From assembly GCA_013146195.2 (NCBI GenBank), contig CM028377.1:1178001-1242000 (forward strand): 64,000 bases of DNA. The letters run 5' to 3'. Of this stretch, positions 1 to 10,252 are shown in pieces. Both the position numbers and the translations under genes were made by a program. The notes beneath the pieces were generated by a model, which saw only the letters and a list, made by a program, of their open reading frames with translations, did not search any database and had not been told where the DNA came from. The first letter of the stretch is position 1. The number at the start of each line of letters is the position of its first letter. The stretch is from Codonopsis lanceolata. Lineage: Eukaryota; Streptophyta; Magnoliopsida; Asterales; Campanulaceae.

Positions 1-872
1 ATTTATATGGCCTAAACAAATCAAACCCTAAAAGTAAAAATAAACAAAAATAGACGAAAAACTGAAAAACTTCCAAGGCCTGTAATAGTGCTTAAACAGC
101 GTTTTTTGGGCTTAAAACGACCTCGTCACGGAAACTAACGAAAAACTGTGAAAACTACCCGTCGAACCAACTTTCAGAAATTGTCATTAGACCCCCTGAA
201 CTTTGAACTCTTCCCTAGAACCTTGCTCAAATAAGTCTCGGCCACCTGTTCTACATCAATGCTGGACAACCTCATCCGAAAGTTTCAAGGGGGAATGATG
301 AAAGCTAGAGGACTGAGGTTTGAGCAAGAAGAGGAAAGATTATTAGCAAAGGAAGTGGCTAGATGAGGAGGATCAGGCGGGACATAAGCCTGAGCTGCCA
401 TGGCAGCCGATCCCAAGCAAACCCTAGCAAGGGAAAAACCGATTACTTACAATCTCGATGCACAAATCCAACATTTCTACAAATTTATACTGGTTCTTCA
501 CATACATATCCAAAAACATTTCCACAAATCGAACGTTGTTTTTACATCCCCATTTTCAAACTTTCAAAGTTCACTGTCATTTAGTCATCTATCAACTATT
601 GTTATCATTCAATTTTTTGCAATTGTTATTCCACTTGATATTCGTAATCCTTTGGGAATTTCTTTTTTCCTTTACACATGTGTTGGTCTTTGACAACTTT
701 TTGTTTTTGTTTTGTTTGGGGTCTTTGAGCCTCATCTTGTGTTCCCTCTATGAGTTGTGTTTGAGTCACAACTTCATCCTCAATCCTAGCAGTCATCGTC
801 TGTTATTGGCTTGTTCCTTCTTCGAAAATAGGTTCTTGTTTAAAAGGCAACAAATGATATACAGTAATTTAA
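1..872. other. No gene recognised; AT-rich flank, possibly decayed transposon
   Basis: Short reading frames on the plus strand between 363 and 958 overlap one another in three frames, are rich in F/L/S and carry no domain I recognise. They look like chance frames in T-rich sequence. The first 400 bases contain a purine-rich stretch that could be retroelement relic, but nothing diagnostic (no LTR end, primer site or motif) is visible. Confidence 0.5.
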
Positions 873-874
873 TA

Positions 875-1131
875 CTCCCTCCGTTTTCAAATTATTGTCT
901 ACCTTTTCTTTTTCGTTTGTTCCTAAATAATTGTTCTCTTTCAAAACTTTTCTTTTAAAGAAACACTTTTACCACTTTACTCTTACTATTTCTACCTACT
1001 TTAATTATAGCTATATACACAATGGTATTAAAGGAAACCACACATTTTATCAATATTTATAATCCAGTCAATTCGCTTTTCTTAAACGGTGTGCTGGATT
1101 AACCCAGACAATATTTTGAAAATAAAGGGAG
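875..1131. mobile_element. Stowaway-type MITE (Tc1/mariner-derived), 257 bp
   Basis: It begins CTCCCTCCGTTTTCAAATTA and ends with the imperfect inverse (AATAAAGGGAG), flanked by TA on both sides (873-874 and 1132-1133), the expected Tc1/mariner target duplication. The interior has no coding capacity. A close relative with the same interior (TTTCAAAACT, TACCACTTT, CTACCTACTTTAATTATA) lies at 25,501-25,754, and a partial one at 42,559. Confidence 0.85.
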
Positions 1132-1148
1132 TACAATTTGAAAGAAAC

Positions 1149-1497
1149 GGGGAATACCACATTTTTTACCACCGTACAAATTGGAGAAATCCAATTTGAC
1201 CAATGACGTTTCATAATGATCAAATTAACCAACCAACTTTTAATTTGGTTGCAATGTCGTCCTCGCCGTTTCATAAAGACCAAATTAATCAACCAACTTC
1301 TGTCAATATCTTCCTTCTATGGCAATTTCTTGGCCCGATATTGACTGAAGTTGGTTGGTTAATTTGGTCGTTATGAAACGGCAAGGACGACATTGCAACG
1401 AAATTAAAAGTTGGTTGGTTAATTTGGTCGTTATGAAACATCGTTGGTCAAATTGGACTTTTCTGATTTGTACGGTGGTCAAAAAGGTGGTATTCCC
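1149..1497. mobile_element. Long fold-back (hairpin) DNA element, 349 bp, 8-bp TSD
   Basis: The two halves are inverted copies of one another: the left arm starts GGGGAATACCAC and the right arm ends GGTGGTATTCCC. Each arm is about 160 bp with only scattered mismatches, separated by a very short loop near 1,310-1,335. The direct repeat AAAGAAAC flanks it at 1,141-1,148 and 1,498-1,505. An 8-bp duplication is typical of hAT elements; the very long TIRs are more typical of Mutator-like MITEs, which usually give 9 bp, so the superfamily is unresolved. No transposase is present, so it is non-autonomous. It starts 17 bp after the Stowaway element. Confidence 0.85.
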
Positions 1498-1505
1498 AAA
1501 GAAAC

Positions 1506-2520
1506 AAGATTAAAGCAAAAACGAAAACAGAATAATGAAATAACAAAAAATAAATAAAATTGTTTTGATATATGATTTGATCAATGAAGACTTCATTGAA
1601 GACTTCATTGAAATATCAATGTTGCGGAATTTAAATAAACAAAACAAGAAGGAATGAAAACTGACATAGAAGATACATTTGATCAATATGTAAAATAAAC
1701 ATATTGATCGAACCTCATGGCTAAAAATATTCCATTAGTAAAACTGATTAAACGTATTACAAAGAATAACTAACAAATTGGAATTTATGTAAAAACTCTC
1801 TATGACGTAGATATGACTTTGTATAATCCTAACACCACAGACTACATAGACTAATGTACATTCAATAGCTTTTAACATAACAGTAGGAGGTGTAAACTAG
1901 AAAGCAGTGTTGGGACAGAATGAATGAAGGTTTCGATGTAGCTTCATTCAAGAACACATTCAGAACACGATAGCCACTGTTTTTTATGATCATCCTTTTC
2001 ACTTCTTAATAATCTTCACAGCCTTGTGTCTTTTATTTATACTTGTATCCTTGACCTAGAAACCTTGTAGAATAAGAAAATCACTTACGATAAAAGATTA
2101 GTAGATTAGTGCAATAAACGAGGACTTAAATCTTACCTCATATAAAGTTACCAAATGTGTAGGATTCATTACCATAATAAATTAGGTCAGCCGTGTCTCA
2201 CAAAGTACGACATACATGGCACACATGACTTGTGTTCCAAGAACACATAATCCTACTAGAATAATAATTCACATAAAAACCCTAAAAGGCCAATTTAAAG
2301 TATAATCTCCAAAATATCATTTATATAAAAGATGTAACAATAATAATTAATCAAAGTAAATATTAAGAAAGGCAAAACAAATAATTAATTAAAATAAACC
2401 AATTAGAAAAAAATATAATAACTCATTAATTAAATATCCATTACAAATTTTTCATCATATTGAATTTTGTCCACTCCTACCTCAATCAAGTTTATTTTTG
2501 TCCGTTATTGTTTGCTTGTT
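1506..2520. other. AT-rich intergenic stretch, no gene seen
   Basis: No reading frame with recognisable features. It contains a short direct repeat of GAAGACTTCATT near 1,586-1,612. I see no repeat termini, RNA gene or promoter that I can support. Confidence 0.5.
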
Positions 2521-2879
2521 CAAGTTTTATTTTTTTGGCTTCTTTTGTTTCATGTATGTCTTATGACCCCTCTTTGTTTGTTGGTTCAAAAATTCATTTT
2601 TTTCCTTTTTTGTTGTCTTTATTTGGGTCATAAAGGCATGTAAAACCATAGAAAAAAATAATTTATTGAGTAAAATGCAATACATAGCCACTGAAGTAAA
2701 ATTTATCCACTTACTTGATTGTTCACCACCAAAGAAAATTTTGATTCTTTCAATTTCTTGTACAATTCCAACAAATCCCATTTCACAAACCTTGAGATAT
2801 CTATTTTTTGGATTGGTTTAAGAATTTGGCTTCTCTCACATAGCCTATATTGTTCATGGTAAAATTGAAAATAGTTAAT

Positions 2880-3300
2880 ATGATACTAAAATAAACATGT
2901 TATGTATATATAAATTTAATAATAATATCAAACGTATTTAAATTTACTAGCAGTAGCAGCACACATCTTTCTACCCAGCTATTGTTTTCAGATTCTAAGT
3001 TTTGAATCAAAACATCTACTATTTGTTTTGACCAGTTGTAATTTAACATCATGTCCAAATTAGATACAAGAATAGTGTATGTCCATGGTATATATGAAGT
3101 TTTGGTTGTAACAACTAACAAGCAACGTTGCTAGAACAAGCTAGCAATGTTTGTTTTGTACTCTCCACCATCTCTTTGATCCTATCAAATATCATCTTTG
3201 GCCTCAATCTTATATTTTTTGAAGTTTTTGACATTTTCTCATGGAAGCATCTTTCTACAAAGTCTGGTTGTTTAAATGCATAGAAAGAAATATCAATCAT
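2880..3300 (-). pseudogene. Decayed plant-mobile-domain / Ulp1-type transposon accessory gene fragment
   Basis: On the minus strand two adjacent frames (3,121-2,900 and 3,300-3,115) read like a single broken protein. The piece YNWSKQIVDVLIQNLE followed by CVLLLLVNLN resembles the W/Y-N-W-(A/G)-K-x-(V/I)-x-D-x-L-I pattern and following hydrophobic segment of 'aminotransferase-like / plant mobile domain' and Ulp1-linked proteins carried by plant DNA transposons. Only about 120 residues are visible, split by a stop and frame change. No catalytic Ulp1 His/Asp/Cys region is seen. Neighbouring minus frames at 2,527-2,781 may belong to the same relic but show nothing diagnostic. The family call rests on pattern memory and is tentative. 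Confidence 0.35.
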
Positions 3301-4080
3301 CTTATCTCCATCATTGATTCCAAATATTACTTTGACATTTGTTTTTATAAGCTTCAGCTCTGTCTACCCAAATTTGAAACTCTTTTTTCCTTTCACATAA
3401 AAACTCAATACTTTTTATTACTTCATCATTCTTCTTTTTTTTAAAATTTATGGTTACAAATTATATCGATTATGTGCCAGAATGGTGTTTTTTTCCAACA
3501 CTGTTACATGGTCTTATGTAAATTGCAAGCTTCTTATTTGGTTGATAAGCATTTTCATACTGCATCTGTAGGTTATTTTTTTGTGTCTTTGCAGTTGCAT
3601 AACACCTATATAGTTGTTAACAACTTAGAATTGAAGTCTGGCTTCCAAGACTCAACAATTTTTTTCTCAAGCATTTCATTGAACAGATAATATGCATCGA
3701 TATGTATCTACTTTGTATCAAAAAAATCGTATAGGTTAATTAAAAGCATTTATATGCAAATGTATCAACATTTCCCAAAATTATTTAAGTTGTAAGCTCA
3801 TGATTCAATTTTAAAATGTATTCAAAGAAGAAAAACATACCTCACACTTCTACATCTTTATTTTCAGCTCATCCTCTTGATTTTGTGCTTCTGGTTTTAC
3901 GTATTTTCATCTCTTTTGACATATCTTGTACTTTGCGAAGAATATTACTGCTTCTGGTTTACCAAAAAAATGGGACTTGACAATGATTGTGTAGAAATGG
4001 TTAGGTTTTTTTTTCCTATGTTTGCAAGTGATGTGGAAGTGTAAAAGAAATCACAAATAATTGATTTATATAGCGCGGGT
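3301..4080. other. No gene recognised
   Basis: T-rich sequence. Plus frames at 3,241-3,444 and 3,472-3,690 are low-complexity and lie opposite or beside the decayed minus-strand fragment. Some of this stretch may be introns or further relic of that fragment; nothing can be shown from the sequence. Confidence 0.4.
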
Positions 4081-4084
4081 GTTC

Positions 4085-4375
4085 AATTTTTTTATTGACA
4101 TAAATACATGTGAACCGCAATGTGTAAATTCATTCACCTCAATGTAAAATCATAAATATATGCACCGCGATGCAAAATCATAAGTTTTACACCGCGAGGC
4201 ATAAGCTTATGCACCGCGATGCCCGCAATTAGTGATTAATAGCGCATCTCAGGCTCATTAAGGGTATCGTAGTCTTTTCAGTCCCAAAAGTGTCTTTTTC
4301 CAGTTAAAAAAAGATTGGGTACTGTAGCGATTGAAAACTTATCAAAGTGGACCGGCCCAAATTTTGCCCTAAAAC
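4085..4375. mobile_element. GCATCG-array element, right-hand part (truncated)
   Basis: An array of variants of TGCACCGCGATGCA at about 4,100-4,220 is followed by the right terminal repeat of the family. That repeat has AAGGGTATCGTAGTCTTTT, then AAAAGTGTC, then ACTGTAGCGATTGAAAACTT and AAAGTGGACCGGCCCAAAT near 4,360. The matching left terminus is not found upstream, so the copy is truncated or interrupted. No coding capacity. Confidence 0.6.
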
Positions 4376-4429
4376 TTTCCTTACGACCATCACTTCGCAT
4401 GATAAGCCCCAAATATCTAATATTTGAGG

Positions 4430-5145
4430 TAAATTCGAGTCGGTCTACTTTCAAAAGTTTTCAATCGCTCCAGTTCATCGTCTTTTTTTTTTCAATTTTT
4501 CAACTAAACAAAACATTTTCGGGGCCGAAAAGACTACGACACTCTTAATGAACCTGAGGCGGACTACGGATCACTCACACAAGTGTATCGCACTACATCA
4601 AATTTTGCTCTGATGTACATCAATTTAATTGCATCAATTTTTGTACCATGATGCATCGATTTAAATCCCTAATCCAATTTTTGCATTGCGATGAATCAAT
4701 TTTTGCATCACGGTGAATCAATTTTTGCACCGCAATACACAGATTTTAATTACTTAATCAAATTGTGCACCGTGATACATAAATTTAAATAACTCGATTC
4801 AATTTTGCACCGCGATGCTTCAATTTTTGCGTCGCGATACAAAATCATAATGAAACTGACCATGTACTCCATCTTCTTCTTCCATCTATACCGCCATAAG
4901 CATTCTACTTCCTCCTCCTCCTCTGCCTTCGTCCCTACTAAAAAATCCTTCAATCCAGCACATGTCCCATTATAGCACAGGTCAATCCCCGTTTTGTTAA
5001 GCACAATCGTGATTTTCGAACTCAGCGGAGCTGTGAAAGAAGATGATCAGGAAATTTTAGAAACAATATTTTGAAAATGAACTTTAGCGGTTGATAAAAA
5101 AATATTTTGGAAAAGTGTACTTGCCTGCAATTTCTTCTTAATGTT
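4430..5145. mobile_element. GCATCG-array element, nearly complete non-autonomous copy
   Basis: The left end has GTAAATTCGAGTCGGTCTAC, then TTTTCAATCGCT, then AAAAGACTACGACACTCTTA. An array of GCATCG/ACCGCGATGC motifs follows (4,570-4,850), then a core of CTTCTTCTTCC-type sequence (4,860-5,040) and a degenerate right end (ACTTTAGCGGTTGATAAAAA, GAAAAGTGTAC) near 5,080-5,140. The same core occurs at 28,440-28,640 and inverted at 55,540-55,680, which supports a real element with defined parts. No transposase frame. Confidence 0.55.
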
Positions 5146-5149
5146 TGGG

Positions 5150-7432
5150 GTAAAATTGGGTCGGTCCACTATGAAAAGTTTTCAAATCGCTACAGTACCC
5201 TATGTTTTTTGGGAGAAATTCAGGCCGGTCCACTTTACACAATATTTAACCCCAAAAGTCCATTATCTTTTAATTAAACCGCTAAAGGACATTTTTAGGG
5301 AAAAAGGACGAGTATACCCTTAATGATAATTCAATCAGGCACGCGTTGCATCGCAAGTCCAAGTCGATGCATTGCAATTCCAATTTGAGCATCAAAAATC
5401 CAATTTGTGCATCGGAATCCAGTTGGCGCATCAAAAAATAAAATTTGTGCAGTGGAAATTCGATCAGGCATGCGCTACATTGCAAATTCAAAATTGTGCA
5501 TCAGATTTCTCTGCATAGGGGGGTCAGTTAGTGCATCACAAATCCAAAATTTTGCATCGGCGTTTCCTTTTTTGTATTCTAATTCCAAATTGTGCATTGC
5601 AAATCCAAAATTATGCATCAGAATTTTCTGCATTAGGGGTCCACTTGGTGCATCGAAAATAATTGTGTTTGCTATTGTAAATTTGCTTGTTGGCGAATTT
5701 GAGTCCTTAAAAGATTTGGCTACGATGTATGTGTACTAATTAGTGTGGCAACGATCTTTTGGACTTAACCTGTGGCTAGACTACCTAAAATTTCCTTGAA
5801 GACTGCTCTGTGAAGAAAGCAGATTTCATCAAGAAATCTATGAAATCTGATGCTTTAACTCAAATGACTTGCTTCAAAGAAAGTTGACTTTCGGAGCACG
5901 CGGGTCTGTCTGTCCTTACTTCCATTTTTAGGATAGTTACAAACATAGTACTCCGACTGCAACCTTAGGCATGTCCTTTTATAGCAAAAGCAACTTTGCG
6001 ATAGAATCAGTCTAAGGATCATTTGTACATTCCAATCAGACGAAGGTCCAATAGCTATTAGCATTCAATACATTTCAAAATGCATTTAATGCCTAATGTT
6101 CTTCCCATTGTGAATTCAGATTCAAGCTCAACGGAAATGAAACTCCATAAATACTATATAAGCAGCACTTGAAGACTTGAACAAAAGACCACTCATCTCA
6201 TTTACTGAAGCTTCAACTACTCAAATCTTTTGGTCCTAAGTGTTCTATATTCTTCAAAGTATTCAATACTTAGAAGAGCCTGGTGATCTTGACTTTATTC
6301 CATTTTCTCTTCCCAATATTCAATACATTCCAACCTAGCCCACAGAGCACGACTGTGATAAATCTTATTTACAGATTATCATACTCCCAAAAACACTTGG
6401 TCAAAAGTATTTTGTACGCGATCCATTAGTGATCATATTATGTAATCACTTTAGTGGATAAAATAGTACACATTTCTAAATCCAAAATTGACCATCTTGG
6501 TAGTAGACGTAGCACAATTTTGTGTGAACCACTTCAAATACTTATCTCTAGTTTGCTTCTATCTCTTTTCATTATTTATTTCAAAGTCTTATGCAGTATC
6601 ATTGTAGAGAAGGAGCAAATATTATATGTGATGAATTGCCAATTCGATAACAAAATATTTTTCACTGCAAAACATATTAGATTTCTTTGAATCTACTATC
6701 CAATTTAAAACAAGTTTTCTAGCCTATTTTGAGACACTGGGGCTAACAAATTGTATAACATAGCGATACATTGGGTTCAAATTGGATGCATCGGTGTTCA
6801 AAATCCAACAAACATTAATATATTATAATTTGTGATATGGAGAAAATGGAGTATTCATTTAATACGAGCTATGTAATGTACTAATTAATTTGAAATCTAT
6901 GTCGTAGGAGAGTGGAGATACTTGTAATTTCATAGTACATAGAGCTTGAGAGTTCTGGATATCAGAACAATGTGGGGACGAATCGATAGAGACAGAGATG
7001 GAGATGGCGACGACCTGACCGAGTAGAAGAGACTTCATGGGAGTCGTCTAGTGATGAAACTGAAAAGAAGGTGGAGTTCAGCATCACATAGGATGAGGAG
7101 TAAAAGGCTCACGAAAGATGAGACCGAGGATGATGATAAGGAAAGGGAAGAAGACATGTAAGTGATTACAAAAAGAAAGAGGGTGAGAGAATGTGTTTTG
7201 ATTTCAAGTTTTCAACTTTGAACAACAATCATCGTCAAGATGAACTCCATTTTAAGAAAGGGAAACGAAATGGGAGGGAGAGGTTTAGCGAGAAATCGAG
7301 AAAATGTGGAAGAAGACAACCGTGGGCATTTTAGGAGCAATTTTATAAAATTGGACTTTAGCTATTACAAAAAAAAAGGACTTAAGAGGTTTAAAGGTTA
7401 TGAAAGTGGACCGGGCAACAATTTTCTCATGT
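5150..7432. mobile_element. GCATCG-array elements (two nested left ends), interrupted by an LTR fragment
   Basis: A left terminus at 5,150-5,205 (AAATTGGGTCGGTCCACTAT, TTTTCAAATCGCTACAGTAC) is cut after about 55 bp by a second left terminus at 5,210-5,320 (GGGAGAAATTCAGGCCGGTC, ATTAAACCGCTAAAGGAC). GCATCG-type arrays run from 5,335 to 5,660, then LTR sequence (5,733-6,748) interrupts. The array resumes at about 6,755 (GCGATACATTGGG, GGATGCATCGG). A right terminus lies at 7,320-7,432 (GGACTTTAGCTATTAC, GAAAGTGGACCGGGCAACAA). Pairing of the second left end with this right end is inferred from order and subfamily similarity. Confidence 0.5.
5733..6748 (+). repeat. Truncated LTR of a Copia-like retrotransposon
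   Basis: The sequence starts inside the same unit found at 56,447 and 57,440 (ACTAATTAGTGTGGCAAC). It carries a promoter-like TACTATATAAGCAGC near 6,155 and the shared GGTAGTAGACGTAGCAC block at 6,500, which matches 58,310. It ends TTCTAGCCTATTTTGAGACA, then GGGGCTAACA at 6,748, matching the LTR end at 59,509. The 5' TG end is missing, and no primer site follows. It sits inside a GCATCG-array element, so it inserted later or was carried in by rearrangement. Confidence 0.55.
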
Positions 7433-7437
7433 TTTTT

Positions 7438-8810
7438 TAGGGAGAAATTTGGGCCGGTCCCTTCTCAATAATTTTCAACCTCGACATTATCCTCTTTATT
7501 TTAACCGAAAAAATGAACTTTTTGGGTGAAAAGATGAATATGCCATTAATGAAAGGAGAACATGCGCGCATTAGGCACACAGTGCATCGTAATTCAAGCA
7601 TGCATTCCGTCAGGCACACGGTGCATCGCAAAACCAAAGTTGGTGCATCGCAATTTAGGCACACAGTGCATCAGGCACGCGGTGCATCACAAAACCAAAG
7701 TCGGTGCATTGCAATTCAAGCACACAATGCATTAGGCATGTGATGTATCGCAAAACCAAAGTCAGTGCATTGCAATTCAGGTAGTGAAGGAATGAACCTA
7801 CTTCAAAGACTTACAAGACCTAACATTCATAATTTAAGACCGAAGGTTGCAGGGAAAAGAAAGATTAATCTCAAGGGGTTTGAGTAAACAATGAAGATGA
7901 AACTGCTCATTCCAATTGGATGCATCATAATTCAAATTGCTTGCATCGCAAAATAAACCAGACCACATGTCTCTTGACGTTGCATAAATTTAAAATTGCA
8001 ATGCATGATTTTGATGCATCGGATGAATTGGAATTCCAATTGGATGCATCATAAAATGAACTAGACCTCATGTCCTTGGCGATGCATGAATTAGAAATTA
8101 CGAGGCATGATTTTCATGCATCGGTTATCTAATCAGATGCATCGCAAAATGACCAGACCTCATATCTCTTAATTTCTATATACAATCAAATAAATGATTC
8201 GTTGATGCATCTCTTATGCATCACAAATCTAAATCGGTACATCACAATTCACAAATGATGGGTCGTAATTCAAAATTGACGCATCCAGATTCAAAATGAA
8301 CAAATTTCTATTCAAACATTTTATCGAACAGTTTATGTGCATATCAATACAACAAACAAAATGAATCTATTTTGAATCAAACACACACAAATGATGATGA
8401 TGATGATGATGATGAAAAAGACACCGCTCAATCTGAAGATCGATAAATGAAAAGGAATAAGAGTGGGAAGTTAGGTTAGTGGATTAATTGAATTCAAAGT
8501 GTAACCACCTGACCTCCCCCACTCTCTTCCTTTCCATCCCTGTGAATTTCAACTGTAATTTCTCTATCATGTGCAATTATAGGGCTCTGGTCAATTCTAC
8601 AGAATTACTCATCCTTAACAGAATAAATTAAGAATAGAGCAGAAATGGATAGGAGAGAGAGACGAGTTTGTTGCAATGAGAAGAGACAATGCCTAACGGA
8701 CGGGAGCATTTAAGGAAGAATTTTAACAAAGTGAACTTATGCGGTTAAAAAAAATGAGATACGTAAGAGGTTAAATATTAATAAAAGTGGACCGGCCTGT
8801 AATAATTCTT
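7438..8810. mobile_element. GCATCG-array element, likely full-length (about 1.37 kb)
   Basis: The left terminus GGGAGAAATTTGGGCCGGTC directly abuts the right terminus of the preceding copy. The interior has a higher-order array at 7,555-7,790, in which units built of GGCACACxGTGCATCGCAA-type text recur several times, and more scattered GATGCATC motifs to 8,290. A core follows at 8,290-8,580, containing a (GAT)n run at 8,392-8,415 and AGTGGATTAATTGAATTCAA. The right terminus is at 8,710-8,805 (GCGGTTAAAAAAAATGAGAT, AAAAGTGGACCGGCCTGTAA). The core recurs at 9,250-9,545 and inverted at 59,770-59,945. No open frame of note. Confidence 0.6.
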
Positions 8811-8814
8811 TTTT

Positions 8815-9545
8815 ATCCAAAAAAATCACTTTTGGAGGCGAAAAGATTACGATACCCTTAATGAGTCTGACACGCACTACGGATCACACACTCAAATGCA
8901 TCTCGCATTCACGATGCATCAATTTTTACACCACAATGCATCAATTTAATTACATAATCCAATTAATTTTGCATCGCGTTGCATTAATTTTAATTACATA
9001 ATTCAATTTTGCATCGCGTTGCATCAATTTTTGCACCGCAATGCATCAGTTTTAAATTACATAATTCAATTTTACATCGCACTACAAATATTGATGCATT
9101 CTTTCCAGACCTTCATCTACATTATTTCAGTACACAATCAACGAATGACTTCAAATTGATGCATCTTTCATGTATCTCAAATTTAAATCGATAAATCACG
9201 ATTAAAAAATGTTGCATTGTGATTCAAAATTGATCCATTCAGATTCAAAAACGATGTCCGACAACGAACAAAAATCTAGTCAGACATTTTATCTAACAGT
9301 TTACATGCATAGCAACACAACACACAAAATGAATCCATTTTGAATCAAACTGAAGAAAAAGGAAGAGGAGGAGACACTACTGAAACTGAAAATCGATAGA
9401 TGAAAAGGAAAGAGAGTGGAAAGTTAGGATGGTGGATTAATCGAATTCAATGTGAAACACATGAGTGTTCTTTACCACCCGACCTCCCCACTCCCCAGTC
9501 TCTTCCTCTCTATCCGTGCGAATTTCAATCGTAATTTCTCTTCTG
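8815..9545. mobile_element. GCATCG-array element, truncated second copy
   Basis: It keeps the inner part of a left terminus (AAATCACTTTTGGAGGCGAA, ACGATACCCTTAATGAG) but lacks the outermost GGGCCGGTCCAC. An array of GCATCGCGTTGCATCA-type units spans about 8,895-9,110, followed by the same core as the preceding copy (ACATTTTATCTAACAGTTTA, GATAGATGAAAAGGAAAG). It then stops without a right terminus. Confidence 0.55.
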
Positions 9546-10252
9546 CCGGTATTTTAGAAATGATTTCCCAAAAATAGACTTATAAGTTATAATAGTTGGG
9601 AAAAAAAAAAAGGAGAGTGGAAGGGTCAAATGTTTGTGAAAGCCTAGTTTATCAAATCACTCAGCAATTGCAGAAAAAGGAAATGAAGGGCTAGATAGTG
9701 GATAGAGGATAGCTGGATAGCACGATTCAGGATCCTAGTTTGGCCATCCGCTTGGCAACGTCACAGGACAACATCTATTGTCAAAGAAAATCTGAATGGA
9801 GTTCAATGTGGCTATTTCTTACAGATTCTCAACCACCTCAGTCAACCAAAAATTGCAGATATTCAACCAGAACAGTCAACCAAAAACGGCAGATATTCAA
9901 CCAAAACGCAAGTTTATGCAACTCAAAACAAAATTTGAGTCCTATAATAAGCATAAACAAGTAAGGATTAATTCTGTATGGTATATAAATTACATGAATC
10001 GTATATCGAATCGTATATCGTGTAACCATATAGCGAATCCAAAATGCAGAAAAACACAAGTTTACAAGACACTACACTGCCGACCCTTGGATAGATCCCT
10101 ACGTGGTAATACAAGAATACAAGAATGGGTTTATAGTACGAGAAAACAAGGGATCACACTTTATTTCATCTATCAGAAACCACAAACAATATCTATCGCT
10201 GCTGCAAACTATAAGATAGGCATGCTTCCATTTTTGTTAAAAGGATGTCACC
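9546..10252. other. Downstream flank of the O-fucosyltransferase gene
   Basis: This is the 3' side of the minus-strand gene and should include its 3' UTR. Near 9,840-9,910 there is a short internal repetition of GTCAACCAAAAA / ATATTCAACCA. A plus-strand frame at 9,796-10,323 (175 codons) overlaps the end of the real gene antisense and has no recognisable domain. No clear polyadenylation site can be assigned. Confidence 0.45.

Noticed and set aside
458..958. 166-codon plus-strand frame
   Set aside because: T-rich, F/L/S-biased, overlaps two other frames, ends inside a MITE, no motif.
7555..7790. Regular GTGCATCGCAA repeats looked at first like a CRISPR array
   Set aside because: Unit length and spacers vary, the spacers are themselves repeats, the context is a plant transposon and there are no cas genes.
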